Origin: JAOPZW01 sp963707695
GTDB taxonomy: Bacteria > Actinomycetota > Thermoleophilia > Solirubrobacterales > Solirubrobacteraceae
Direction of reading: 5' to 3'
DNA length: 64,000 nt
NCBI GenBank assembly: GCA_963707695.1
Contig: CAVPQY010000003.1
Location: 1-64,000, forward strand
In this document: positions 22,103 through 29,955 of the stretch, one piece after another
Numbering within the stretch: the stretch's first letter is position 1
Layout: the number at the start of each line of letters is the position of its first letter
Made by a program: the position numbers and the translations under genes
Notes under the pieces: generated by a model
What the model saw: only the letters and a program-made list of their open reading frames with translations
What the model was told of the DNA's origin: nothing
Databases searched by the model: none

Positions 22103-24439
22103 CTACGCCTCGGCCCGAGCGCGGGCGTCGTGCGGGCGCGGCTTGAGCTCGACCGGCGTGGAGTGCATCGCCCGCAGCCGCACGTCGCGCCAGCTCAGCC
22201 CCTCCTTCAGCAGCGCGGGGGCGCCCATGACCACGGCGGTCGCGATCTCGACGGCCTGCAGGATGATCCCGTAGGCCAGCGCGTCGGCGTGCGAGACGCC
22301 GTAGGCCCCGCTGAGCACCGCCACGCAGGCGGCCTGGAAGACGCCGAGGTTCGACGGCGTGGCCGGGATCGCCGCCGTGACGTTCACCGCGAAGAGGACC
22401 GCGGCGGCGGCGCCGAAGCCGGCCGAGTCGTCCAGGCCGAGCGCGGCGAGGAGCACGTAGCAGGAGAGCAGCTGGACGCCCCAGGCCGCGAGCTGCCCGG
22501 CGACCGCCAGCGAGCCCTCGCGGGGCGAGCGGAAGACGCGCAGGCCGGCGCGGACCTGGAAGGCCGCGACCCGCACCCGGCGCAGGGTCGCCTCGACGCG
22601 GCGCGAGCGCGAGGGCAGGCCGCCGCGCAGGAGCGCGGGCGCGAGCAGGACGACGAAGAGGATCGCCAGCGGGGCGATGGCGAAGGCCACGAGCGCGCCG
22701 TGGCGCTGGTCGAAGAAGCTCGACGTCCAGAACATGACCACGCCGAGCAGCACGAGCGCGAGGATGTTCAGCAGCGTCTGCGAGACGATCGTCCCGATGA
22801 CGGTCGGGAGGTTCTCCCGCGGGCGCCCGGTGCGCCGGGCGACGATGAGCGCGCGCGAGGGCTCGCCGAGCCGGGCGGGCAGCGTGGCGGACATGAGCAC
22901 GCCGATGAAGGTCCCCTGCAGCGCGTCGGTGACCTTCAGGCGCGCCTTGGGCAGCGCGGCGCGCAGGATCTCGTGCCAGGCCAGCGCGCGGACGGCCATC
23001 GACAGGCACATGAGCCCCAGCGAGACGACGACCCAGACCGGGCTGGAGGCGAGGAGGCTGGCCGCGATGCGGTCCAGGCCGATGCGCTGCAGGGCCATGG
23101 CCGACAGGCCGGCGCCGGCGAGCCCGGCGACGACGATCGCCCCGCGGCGCGCCGCGGTCCGCAGGCGCGAGCGCTCGGCCTGCAGGGCCGGCTCGAGGCT
23201 CGGGATGCGCCGCGGCGGCGACGGCGGCCGTCCGTCGGACGGGGCCAGCCCGGCGCTCCGGGCGAGTCGCGCGCCCGCACTCGCGGGCGCCGGCGCGGCG
23301 GCGATCGCGATCGCCTGCTCGTAGGCGTCGACGACCTCACGGGCGACCTCGGGCCAGGCGAAGCGGTGCGCGCGCTGGGCGGCCTCGCCCGCGTACCGGT
23401 CCAGGCGGGGGCGGTCGAGCGCGAGGCTCCGCAGCGTCTCGGCCAGCGCGGTCGCGTCGCCGCGCGGGACGAGCACCCCGTCGCGCCCGTCGCGCAGCAC
23501 GTCGCGGTAGCCGGCGATGTCGCTCGCCACGGCCGGCGTGCCGGCCGCGAAGGCCTCCGTGAGGACCATGCCGAAGCTCTCGCCGCCGAGGGACGGCGCG
23601 CAGAGCACGTCGGCGGCGGCGACGACCGCGGCCTTCTCGGCGTCGCCCACGCGCCCGAGCACCGTGACGCCGCGGGCGTCGAAGACGAGCGGCTCGACCT
23701 CCTCGGGCGTCGCGCCGACCACCACGAGCTCCGCGGGGACCACGTCGCGCAGCGCCTCGAAGGCGCGCAGGAGGATCGGCAGGCCCTTGCGCTCGACGGC
23801 CTGCCCGACGAAGGCGATCCGCAGCGGGGCGCCGAGGTCGGCGGCCCGCACCCGCGCCGGCGCCTCCGCGGGGAGGTCGACGCCGTTGGGGACGACGCGG
23901 TAGTGGCCGCCGTAGAAGCGCCGGCCGGTCCAGGCCGCGGCCTCGGAGACGGCCAGGCGGACGTGGAGGTGGTTGAGCTTGCGCCGGGCGCCCGTCAGGC
24001 CGTTGGCGATGCCGTGGGCGACGGGGTTCTCGGAGTACGTGTGGAAGGTGCCGACGAGCGGGGCGCCCCGGAAGCTCAGGGCGTCGTAGCCGACGTGCGG
24101 GACGACCGGCTCGTGCACGTGCACGACGTCGTAGCCGCCCGTGGCCAGCTCGCGGCGCAGGGCCGCGACCGAGCCGGGGAACGCGGCGAGGTTCGAGACC
24201 GCGCCGTTGGCGGGGATGCCGACCGTGCGCCCGAGCGGCACGAGCCAGTCGGGGCGCTCGCGGTCCTGCGGCCAGGCGCCCTTGTGCAGGCGGGCGGCCA
24301 GCCGGTCGTGGGGATCGAAGGGCGCGAGGACGCGCACGTCGTGGCCGGTCCGGCGCAGCTCGCCGCCGAGGGCCTCGATGTGGCGGGTGACGCCCCCCGG
24401 GTACGTCCACGAGTACGGGGACACGAGGGCGATCCGCAT
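22103..24439 (-). CDS. GT4 glycosyltransferase fused to an UPF0104/LPG-synthetase-type membrane domain
   Basis: A 778-residue fusion. Residues 1-375 are a GT-B glycosyltransferase of family 4 resembling phosphatidylinositol mannosyltransferase PimA: RIALVSPYSWTYPGGVTRHIEALG, HVHEPVVPHVGYDAL, VVPNGVD, VGQAVERKGLPIL and the donor-site acid cluster LGGESFGMVLTEAFAAGTPAVAS. A Pro/Arg linker (about 395-425) leads to 7-8 membrane helices of the AglD/UPF0104 (lysylphosphatidylglycerol synthetase TM, flippase-like) family with SATLPARLGEPSRALIVARR and NLGVFQAACVAVL. The likely role is synthesis and handling of a membrane glycolipid in one polypeptide. The ATG at 24439 follows a -10 box by 7 nt. It diverges from hemQ. 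Confidence 0.9.
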   Translation of the reverse strand: MRIALVSPYSWTYPGGVTRHIEALGGELRRTGHDVRVLAPFDPHDRLAARLHKGAWPQDRERPDWLVPLGRTVGIPANGAVSNLAAFPGSVAALRRELATGGYDVVHVHEPVVPHVGYDALSFRGAPLVGTFHTYSENPVAHGIANGLTGARRKLNHLHVRLAVSEAAAWTGRRFYGGHYRVVPNGVDLPAEAPARVRAADLGAPLRIAFVGQAVERKGLPILLRAFEALRDVVPAELVVVGATPEEVEPLVFDARGVTVLGRVGDAEKAAVVAAADVLCAPSLGGESFGMVLTEAFAAGTPAVASDIAGYRDVLRDGRDGVLVPRGDATALAETLRSLALDRPRLDRYAGEAAQRAHRFAWPEVAREVVDAYEQAIAIAAAPAPASAGARLARSAGLAPSDGRPPSPPRRIPSLEPALQAERSRLRTAARRGAIVVAGLAGAGLSAMALQRIGLDRIAASLLASSPVWVVVSLGLMCLSMAVRALAWHEILRAALPKARLKVTDALQGTFIGVLMSATLPARLGEPSRALIVARRTGRPRENLPTVIGTIVSQTLLNILALVLLGVVMFWTSSFFDQRHGALVAFAIAPLAILFVVLLAPALLRGGLPSRSRRVEATLRRVRVAAFQVRAGLRVFRSPREGSLAVAGQLAAWGVQLLSCYVLLAALGLDDSAGFGAAAAVLFAVNVTAAIPATPSNLGVFQAACVAVLSGAYGVSHADALAYGIILQAVEIATAVVMGAPALLKEGLSWRDVRLRAMHSTPVELKPRPHDARARAEA

Positions 24440-24446
24440 CGCCACC

Positions 24447-24452
24447 ATCCTA
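24447..24452 (-). promoter_or_regulatory. -10 box of the glycosyltransferase fusion, likely leaderless
   Basis: On the minus strand, TAGGAT lies 7 nt before the ATG at 24439. Confidence 0.5.
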
Positions 24453-24516
24453 CCCGCCGCCATCCCGGATCCAGAGTGCGGCCAACCCCCGTCTATCCTC
24501 CAGCGCAGGAGCCCCC

Positions 24517-25218
24517 ATGTCCGAGCGCCACTTCGTCAAGTACACCTTCCTGCAGGTCGACCCGGCCTGGCGCCGCCTGGACGCCGACCGGCGGGCGGCC
24601 GACAAGCGGGAGTTCCTCGCCGCCTGCGAGGACTTCGCCGCCGACCACCTGCTGCAGTCGTTCTCGCTCGTCGGGACGCGCGGCGACGCCGACCTGCTGC
24701 TGCTCGCGGAGGCCGAGAACCTCGACCGCATCCACGAGTTCCACGTCGTCCTGCAGCAGAGCGGCCTCATGAAGTGGTGCACGCAGCCGCACTCGTTCCT
24801 GGGCATGCGCAAGGCGTCGGAGTACTCCGACGACGAGCGGCAGCGCCCGCGGGCGTTCCGCGGCAAGTACGTCTTCGTGTACCCGTTCGTCAAGACGCGC
24901 GCCTGGTACGCGCTCGACCGCGACGAGCGCTGGCGCATCATGCAGGAGCACATCCGCGTCGGGCGCGAGACGCCGACGGTCGACAACCACACCACCTACT
25001 CCTTCGGGCTCGACGACCAGGAGTTCGTGGTGGCCTTCGACACCGACGACGTCGGGGCCTTCCTCGACCTCGTCCAGCGCCTGCGCACGACGGAGGCCTC
25101 GGCCTTCACGCTGCGCGACACCCCGTCGTTCACGTGCCTGCGCACGTCGGTCGAGCGCGCGGTCAACGCCCTCGACGGCGAGCCGCTCGGGGCGCTGGAG
25201 GCCCTCGGCGCCCGATGA
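24517..25218 (+). CDS. hemQ: Coproheme decarboxylase HemQ (chlorite dismutase-like)
   Basis: A 233-residue HemQ, which removes two propionate carboxyls from coproheme III to give haem b, the last step of the coproporphyrin-dependent pathway of Gram-positive bacteria. Seen: FVKYTFLQVDPAWRRL at the start, KYVFVYPFVKTRAWYAL with the catalytic tyrosine region, MQEHIRVG with the proximal histidine, TYSFGLDDQEFVVAF and the terminal DTPSFTC. A TATCCT box and an AGGAG ribosome site precede the ATG. The ferredoxin-NADP reductase gene follows with an ATGA overlap. Other haem genes are not in this window. Confidence 0.94.
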   Translation: MSERHFVKYTFLQVDPAWRRLDADRRAADKREFLAACEDFAADHLLQSFSLVGTRGDADLLLLAEAENLDRIHEFHVVLQQSGLMKWCTQPHSFLGMRKASEYSDDERQRPRAFRGKYVFVYPFVKTRAWYALDRDERWRIMQEHIRVGRETPTVDNHTTYSFGLDDQEFVVAFDTDDVGAFLDLVQRLRTTEASAFTLRDTPSFTCLRTSVERAVNALDGEPLGALEALGAR

Positions 25219-26267
25219 GCGCGAAGACGACCCTGCGGGAGGACCTCGACGAGGTCCGCGACATCACGGTCATCGGAGCCGGCCCGGTCGGCCTGGCGAC
25301 CGCCTTCTGGGCCGGGATGCGCGAGGCGAGCGCCCGCATCGTCGACTCCCTGCCCGACGTGGGCGGCCAGCTCACCACGCTCTACCCCGAGAAGTGGATC
25401 TTCGACGTCCCCGGGCACCCGCGGATCCTGGCCAAGGACCTCGTCGACCGCCACCGGGTCCAGACGCTCGAGCAGTTCGACGTGCCCGTCCACCTCGAGA
25501 CGACGGCCGAGCGCATCACCCACGAGGAGGACCACGTCGTCCTGCACACGACCGCGGGCGACCTGCGCTCGCGGACCGTCATCGTGGCCGGCGGCCACGG
25601 CGCCTTCGAGCCCAAGCGGCTCCCGGGCTACGACCTGACCCCGTGGGAGGGGCGCGGCGCCGAGTACCTCGTCTCCTCCAAGGACGCCTACGCGGGCAAG
25701 AAGGTCCTCGTCATCGGCGGGGGCGACAGCGCCTGCGACTGGGTCGTGAACCTCCTCGACACCGCCGAGCGCGTCTCCCTCGTGCACCGCCGGGAGGGCT
25801 TCCGCGCCCACGAGCTGACGGTCAAGCAGGTCATGGACGCCCACGCCGAGGGGCGGATCGACCTCCACGTCCCCTTCCAGATCAAGGACGTGCAGGGCAA
25901 CGGCTCGATCGAGCGGGTCGTCCTCTTCCACTCCGAGGACGAGGGCCAGGAGGTCGAGGTGGAGTGCGACGCGCTGCTGCTCCAGCTCGGCTTCAAGACG
26001 GCGCTCGGACCGCTGAAGGACTGGGGCTTCCAGGTCAGCAAGGGCGCGATCGAGGTCGACCACGTCTTCGCGACCTCCCTCGACCGCGTCTGGGCCTGCG
26101 GCGACATCACGACGTTCGACGGCAAGCTCAAGCTCATCGCCACGGGCTATGCCGAGGCGGCGATCGCCGTCGCCCAGGCCGTCCACCACATCCGCCCCGA
26201 GTCGAAGCTCCAGCCCAAGTACTCGACGAACACCGGCGTGCCCGGCGCCGTCGAGGGCCAGGCCTGA
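25215..26267 (+). CDS. Ferredoxin/flavodoxin-NADP reductase (YumC, thioredoxin-reductase-like type)
   Basis: A 350-residue FAD flavoprotein. Seen: the FAD motif ITVIGAGPVGLATAFW, the NADPH motif VLVIGGGDSACDW and the C-terminal FAD segment WACGDITTFDGKLKLIATGYAEAA, followed by QPKYSTNTG, the tail typical of YumC-type ferredoxin-NADP reductases. The redox CxxC of true thioredoxin reductase is absent. The start overlaps hemQ (ATGA), so the two are co-translated; it could supply electrons for haem or Fe-S chemistry. The glycosylase gene follows with a 4-bp overlap. Confidence 0.93.
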   Translation: MSAKTTLREDLDEVRDITVIGAGPVGLATAFWAGMREASARIVDSLPDVGGQLTTLYPEKWIFDVPGHPRILAKDLVDRHRVQTLEQFDVPVHLETTAERITHEEDHVVLHTTAGDLRSRTVIVAGGHGAFEPKRLPGYDLTPWEGRGAEYLVSSKDAYAGKKVLVIGGGDSACDWVVNLLDTAERVSLVHRREGFRAHELTVKQVMDAHAEGRIDLHVPFQIKDVQGNGSIERVVLFHSEDEGQEVEVECDALLLQLGFKTALGPLKDWGFQVSKGAIEVDHVFATSLDRVWACGDITTFDGKLKLIATGYAEAAIAVAQAVHHIRPESKLQPKYSTNTGVPGAVEGQA

Positions 26268-26917
26268 CCGAGGACGGGAGCGCGCCCGCCGGGGCGCTGG
26301 CCCACCTGCGGGCGGCCGACCCCGTCCTGGCCCGGCTGCTGGACGAGCACGGGCCGCCGCCGCCGCGGCGGCCGGGCACGGGCTCCGTCGAACCCTACGC
26401 GGCGCTCGTGCGGGCGATCGTCGGCCAGCAGCTCTCGGTGATCGCCGCCCGCGCCATCGACGGGCGCCTGCGCGCGCGCTTCGGCGGCCGGCCGCCGACG
26501 CCCGAGGAGGTCCTGGCCGACGACCCCGACGCCCTGCGCACCGCCGTCGGGCTCTCGCGCGCCAAGGTCGCCTACCTGCGCTCGCTGGCCGAGCACGTCC
26601 GCGCGGGCGAGCTGGAGCTCGACCGCCTCGACGCGCTCGACGACGACGCCATCGTGGCCGAGCTCGTCGCCGTCAAGGGCATCGGGACGTGGACCGCCCA
26701 GGTGTTCCTCCTGGCCCAGCTCGGCCGCCCCGACGTCGTCGTCCCCGGCGACCTCGGGATCCGCAACGCGGTGCGGCGCGCCTACGGGCTCGACGCCCTG
26801 CCGAGCCCGGCGGAGGTGGAGCGGCTGGCCGAGCCGTGGCGCCCGTACCGCAGCCTCGCCTGCCGCCTGCTGTGGCGGTCGCTCGACAACGAGCCCGTGA
26901 ACCCGCCCGCGCCCTAG
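26264..26917 (+). CDS. DNA-3-methyladenine glycosylase (AlkA/HhH-GPD type)
   Basis: A roughly 217-residue base-excision glycosylase. Seen: VRAIVGQQLSVIAARAI, the helix-hairpin-helix ELVAVKGIGTWTAQVFLL and the catalytic aspartate in PGDLGIRNAVRRAYG. No ATG, GTG or TTG occurs in frame between the end of the reductase gene and the domain. The only start that fits is a CTG at 26264, overlapping the reductase stop as CTGA; the next GTG would cut into the domain. The stop overlaps that of the convergent NTF2-like gene (CTAG). Product assignment is firm; the start is inferred. Confidence 0.88.
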   Translation: MTEDGSAPAGALAHLRAADPVLARLLDEHGPPPPRRPGTGSVEPYAALVRAIVGQQLSVIAARAIDGRLRARFGGRPPTPEEVLADDPDALRTAVGLSRAKVAYLRSLAEHVRAGELELDRLDALDDDAIVAELVAVKGIGTWTAQVFLLAQLGRPDVVVPGDLGIRNAVRRAYGLDALPSPAEVERLAEPWRPYRSLACRLLWRSLDNEPVNPPAP

Positions 26918-27411
26918 CCGGCCAGGCGCGCCAGGTCCTGCACGGCGCGCACGACGCGCTCGTGCTCGCCCGGGCGCAGGTGCTCGGTGAGCTCGGCGAT
27001 GCGCCCGTCGCGGAACCGCACGCGGTCGAGCGCCGACATCGACACGACCTGGCCGGAGCGCAGCGTGAGGTCCGTCCGCCGCTCGACGAACACGACGTCG
27101 GGGTCGACGGTCTGGTGGAAGGCGAGCTGGTGGTAGGCCGCGTGGCGGACCGCCGCGCCGAGGCCCTGCCAGGTGGCCAGGAGCGACGGACGCCCGCGGA
27201 CGACCGACGGCGCGCCGGGCGCGGCGCCGACCAGCCGGACGCAGGGGTCGTCGACCCACAGCTCGAGCGCGTCGGCGAAGCGCAGCGCGCACAGCCGGCG
27301 CATGGCCTCGCCCCAGGTGGCCTCGTTGGCGGACGCGGCGGCGGCGAGGTCGGCCGGGGCGGCGGTGGCGGCCGAGGCGGCGGGAACGGGCGGGATCAGG
27401 GCGAGCGACAT
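26914..27411 (-). CDS. NTF2/SnoaL-like protein
   Basis: A 165-residue protein with a SnoaL-like alpha+beta domain (about 30-160): MRRLCALRFADALELWVDDP, the strand run VVFVERRTDLTL and VVSMSALDRVRFRDGRIAELTEHL. The first 30 residues are Ala/Pro-rich. Such proteins are small hydrolases, isomerases or ligand-binding proteins, and no catalytic set stands out. The ATG lies 107 bp after the glycosidase-like gene on the same strand. Confidence 0.78.
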   Translation of the reverse strand: MSLALIPPVPAASAATAAPADLAAAASANEATWGEAMRRLCALRFADALELWVDDPCVRLVGAAPGAPSVVRGRPSLLATWQGLGAAVRHAAYHQLAFHQTVDPDVVFVERRTDLTLRSGQVVSMSALDRVRFRDGRIAELTEHLRPGEHERVVRAVQDLARLAG

Positions 27412-27518
27412 GGCCCGTCGCAGTCTGCGGCGCGGGGGCCGCCGCGTCGGTGCGGCCAGCACGACCTCGGAGGGCGGGGAACCCGGCTGCGTGTGCCGGG
27501 CCGCCGCGCTCAGCCGGC

Positions 27519-28838
27519 TCAGGCGCCGCCGGCGCAGGCGTCCGGCGGGGGCGGCGCCGCCGGCGCGCGGTCCCCGCCCCAGGCGCCCAGCAGCCCGAAG
27601 GCCGGCCACGCGCGCCGCAGGCGCGCGTCGGCCAGGCCGACCGGGAAGGCGGGGTCGTCGCGGACGGTGTACTGGAAGGCGGCCGTGACGCGCGGGTCGG
27701 CCCACCAGCGGCGCAGGTCGTCCTGCAGCGCCCGGCAGTCGGCGCGGCGGGCGCCCGCCCCGCCGCGCCGGCGCTCGCCGGCGTGCGTCCCGCCCGCACC
27801 CGCCTCGGTGACCCAGATGGGGGTGCGGCGCGCGCACGGGCGGCGGTCCAGGACGCGCTCGACGGCGCCGACGACCCCCCTCGCGCGCGGGTCCCGACCG
27901 ACCTCGGCGTAGGCGTGCTGCGCCACGACGTCGGCGGAGCACACGACGTCGTCGGGGAGCGCGGCCAGCACCTCGCGCGCGGAGCTGACCTGGGGCCGGC
28001 GCGTGACGACGTCGGCCAGGTCGCCCAGCACGAGCCGGCGGTCGCCGCCGGCCGCGCGCAGCTCGGCGCGCAGGGCGCGGAAGAGCGCGGTGTAGACCAG
28101 CGGCGCCCGCGACGGCGCGGCCGCGTCGCAGCGCGTCCGCTGCGGACTGAGGAAGAACGGCCCGTTGGGCTCGTTCCACGGGCTCCACCAGCGCAGCGGG
28201 ACGTCCTCGCGGCGCCCGAGCGCGACGAGCGCCCGTGCGAGCGCGCGGTAGCCGCGCAGGCCGGCGGCGCTGATCGGCCGCGACCGCGCGGACAGGCCGG
28301 GGCGCTCGCACCCGGACGGCGGCACCGCCGCCCAGGCGGGGACGCCGTAGAGCACGAGGACGACCTCGAAGCCGCCGCCCGCGAGCTGCTGGGAGCGGGC
28401 CGCCCGCAGCACCTCGGCGAGGCCGCCGGTCGCGCGGCACGGCGGGAGCCCGCGCTGGCACCCGTCCCCCCCGCGGGCGAGGTCGGGCGGGCTCCCGGGG
28501 CCGGGCTGGAGCTGGGACCAGTCGACGAGCACCCGCAGGAAGCGCGGTCGCAGCGCGCTCACGCGGTCGCGCCAAGGCCCGAAGGCCCCGACGTCGGTGC
28601 CCGAGCCGCGGCTCCACAGCAGCCCCGGGTTCATCTCCGTCAGCCCGACGGCGAGCCCGCGGCCGAGGGCCGGCGGGGCGGCCGGGCGGGGCGGTGGAGG
28701 GGCCGGAGCGGGAGCCGGGGGACGGGGTCGCGCCGGAGGGCGCTCCTCCCCGCCCCCGCGTGCGAGCAGCACCGCGACGACCGCGACGGCGGCCGCCGCG
28801 AGGACGGCCAGCCCGGCGAGACGCCGCCGGTGGCGCAG
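27519..28838 (-). CDS. Membrane-anchored or secreted glycoside hydrolase-like (cellulase-fold) protein
   Basis: A roughly 439-residue protein: an N-terminal membrane anchor, a Pro/Ala-rich linker (about 32-60) and a TIM-barrel domain. The barrel has candidate catalytic acids of clan GH-A: SPWNEPNGPFF (acid/base) and IWVTEAGAGG (nucleophile), with FLRVLVDWSQLQPG and AFQYTVRDDP on other strands. The anchor (LRHRRRLAGLAVLAAAAVAV...) lies upstream of the first GTG (28772). The frame opens with a CTG at 28838 directly after the A-type carrier stop. I take that CTG as the likely start because it gives a normal signal anchor. The substrate is unknown; GH39- or GH5-like enzymes are the nearest models. 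Confidence 0.7.
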   Translation of the reverse strand: MRHRRRLAGLAVLAAAAVAVVAVLLARGGGEERPPARPRPPAPAPAPPPPRPAAPPALGRGLAVGLTEMNPGLLWSRGSGTDVGAFGPWRDRVSALRPRFLRVLVDWSQLQPGPGSPPDLARGGDGCQRGLPPCRATGGLAEVLRAARSQQLAGGGFEVVLVLYGVPAWAAVPPSGCERPGLSARSRPISAAGLRGYRALARALVALGRREDVPLRWWSPWNEPNGPFFLSPQRTRCDAAAPSRAPLVYTALFRALRAELRAAGGDRRLVLGDLADVVTRRPQVSSAREVLAALPDDVVCSADVVAQHAYAEVGRDPRARGVVGAVERVLDRRPCARRTPIWVTEAGAGGTHAGERRRGGAGARRADCRALQDDLRRWWADPRVTAAFQYTVRDDPAFPVGLADARLRRAWPAFGLLGAWGGDRAPAAPPPPDACAGGA

Positions 28839-29225
28839 CTAGACGGCCGAGACCTGCTCGTCCTCCGCGACGCGGAAGGACGAGCCGCAGCCGCAGGCGG
28901 CCACGACGTTCGGGTTGTTGACCTGGAAGCCGGCGCCCTGGAGGGAGTCGACGTAGTCGATGGCCGAGCCGTCGACGTAGGGCAGGCTCTGCCCGTCGAC
29001 GAGGATGCGCAGCCCGTGGTCCTCGAACACGACGTCGTCCGAGCGCTGCTCGTCGAAGGCGAGCTGGTACTGGAAGCCCGAGCAGCCTCCGCCGCGCACG
29101 CCGACCCGGAGGCCCGCGGTGGAGACGTCGGTCTGCTGGGAGTCCAGGAACTCGCGCACCTTGTCGGCGCCCTTCTCGGTGAAGTGGACGCCCTTGGCGG
29201 TGTAGGTGACCTGCTGCTGGCTCAT
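28839..29225 (-). CDS. erpA: A-type iron-sulfur carrier (ErpA/IscA family)
   Basis: A 128-residue HesB/IscA-family protein that accepts and delivers Fe-S clusters. The three conserved cysteines are present as GGGCSGFQYQL and, near the C-terminus, ACGCGSSF. The opening THFTEKGADKVREFL-like segment (VHFTEKGADKVREFL) and LRILVDGQSLPYVDGSAIDYV are typical. It diverges from bolA, next to a monothiol glutaredoxin, so the three form an Fe-S delivery locus. A TATATT box is 10 nt before its ATG. Confidence 0.93.
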   Translation of the reverse strand: MSQQQVTYTAKGVHFTEKGADKVREFLDSQQTDVSTAGLRVGVRGGGCSGFQYQLAFDEQRSDDVVFEDHGLRILVDGQSLPYVDGSAIDYVDSLQGAGFQVNNPNVVAACGCGSSFRVAEDEQVSAV

Positions 29226-29276
29226 CGCTTCACGAAATATAGCGTGCCGGGCCCGACGCTCTAGGCTGTGGCCGAG
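29226..29276. promoter_or_regulatory. Divergent erpA/bolA promoters
   Basis: Only 51 bp separate the start codons. On the minus strand TATATT (29236-29241) lies 10 nt before the erpA ATG; on the plus strand TAGGCT (29262-29267) lies 9 nt before the bolA ATG. No ribosome sites are seen. A short inverted repeat AGCGT...ACGCT sits between the two boxes. Confidence 0.5.
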
Positions 29277-29498
29277 ATGCCCTCCCCCGACGAGCTCAAG
29301 CAGCGCATCGAGGCGGCCGTGCCCGGTGCCGAGGCCGACGTGCACGGGCCGGACGGCGTCCACTTCGAGGCCGTCGTGGTCTCCCCCGCCTTCGCCGGGA
29401 AGAGCCGCATCGAGCAGCACCGGATGGTCATGGACGTCTTCGCCGGCGAGCTCGGCGGAGCCATCCACGCCCTCAGCCTGAAGACCAAGACCCCCTAG
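29277..29498 (+). CDS. BolA-family protein
   Basis: A 73-residue BolA/IbaG-like protein. Seen: MPSPDELKQRIEAAVPGAEADV, VVVSPAFAGKSRIEQHRMVMDVF with the conserved histidine, and a C-terminal IHALSLKTKTP. BolA proteins bind monothiol glutaredoxins and share a [2Fe-2S] cluster; the next gene, 7 bp on, is exactly such a glutaredoxin. A GTG at 29268 is an alternative start but overlaps the end of the -10 box; the ATG matches family starts. Confidence 0.93.
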   Translation: MPSPDELKQRIEAAVPGAEADVHGPDGVHFEAVVVSPAFAGKSRIEQHRMVMDVFAGELGGAIHALSLKTKTP

Positions 29499-29505
29499 GA
29501 CAGCC

Positions 29506-29928
29506 ATGAGCGAGCAGCAGACCGACAACCCGATCCGCGGCGCCATCGCGGAGGCGATCCGCGACAACGACGTCATCCTCTTCATGAAGGGCAACCCGGA
29601 CGCGCCCGCCTGCGGCTTCTCGGCCCGTGCGGTCGCCGCGCTGCAGGCCACGGGCTCCCCCTTCGCCGCCGTCGACATCCTCCCCGACCCGCGCATCCGC
29701 CAGGAGCTCTCGGCGATCTCGGGCTGGCCGACCATCCCGCAGCTCTTCGTGGGCGGCGAGCTGCTGGGCGGCTCGGACATCATCGTCGAGATGTACGAGA
29801 GCGGGGAGCTCGCGCAGGCGCTCGGCGTGGCCGACGAGGCGACGCCCCCGGCCGAGCCCGCCGTGCCCGCCGAGGCGTCGACGCCGGCGCAGCCCGCGCC
29901 GCTCCCGGTCGAGAACCGGCTGGGCTAG
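29506..29928 (+). CDS. grxD: Monothiol glutaredoxin (Grx4/GrxD type)
   Basis: A 140-residue CGFS-type glutaredoxin. Seen: VILFMKGNPDAPACGFSARAV with the single active-site cysteine, SGWPTIPQLFVGGELLGGSDI with the cis-proline and glutathione-binding residues, and MYESGEL. These proteins carry and transfer [2Fe-2S] clusters, often with BolA. The last 30 residues form a Pro/Ala-rich tail absent from most homologues. It is 7 bp after bolA and faces the A-type carrier gene, giving a coherent Fe-S trafficking set. Confidence 0.95.
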   Translation: MSEQQTDNPIRGAIAEAIRDNDVILFMKGNPDAPACGFSARAVAALQATGSPFAAVDILPDPRIRQELSAISGWPTIPQLFVGGELLGGSDIIVEMYESGELAQALGVADEATPPAEPAVPAEASTPAQPAPLPVENRLG

Positions 29929-29929
29929 C

Positions 29930-29951
29930 GGCCGGCGCGAGCGGGCCGGCC
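29930..29951. terminator. Hairpin between convergent genes
   Basis: GGCCGGC, an eight-base loop, then GCCGGCC, directly after the glutaredoxin stop and 5 bp before the end of the convergent epimerase gene. It could end transcription from both sides. Confidence 0.55.
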
Positions 29952-29955
29952 CGCG

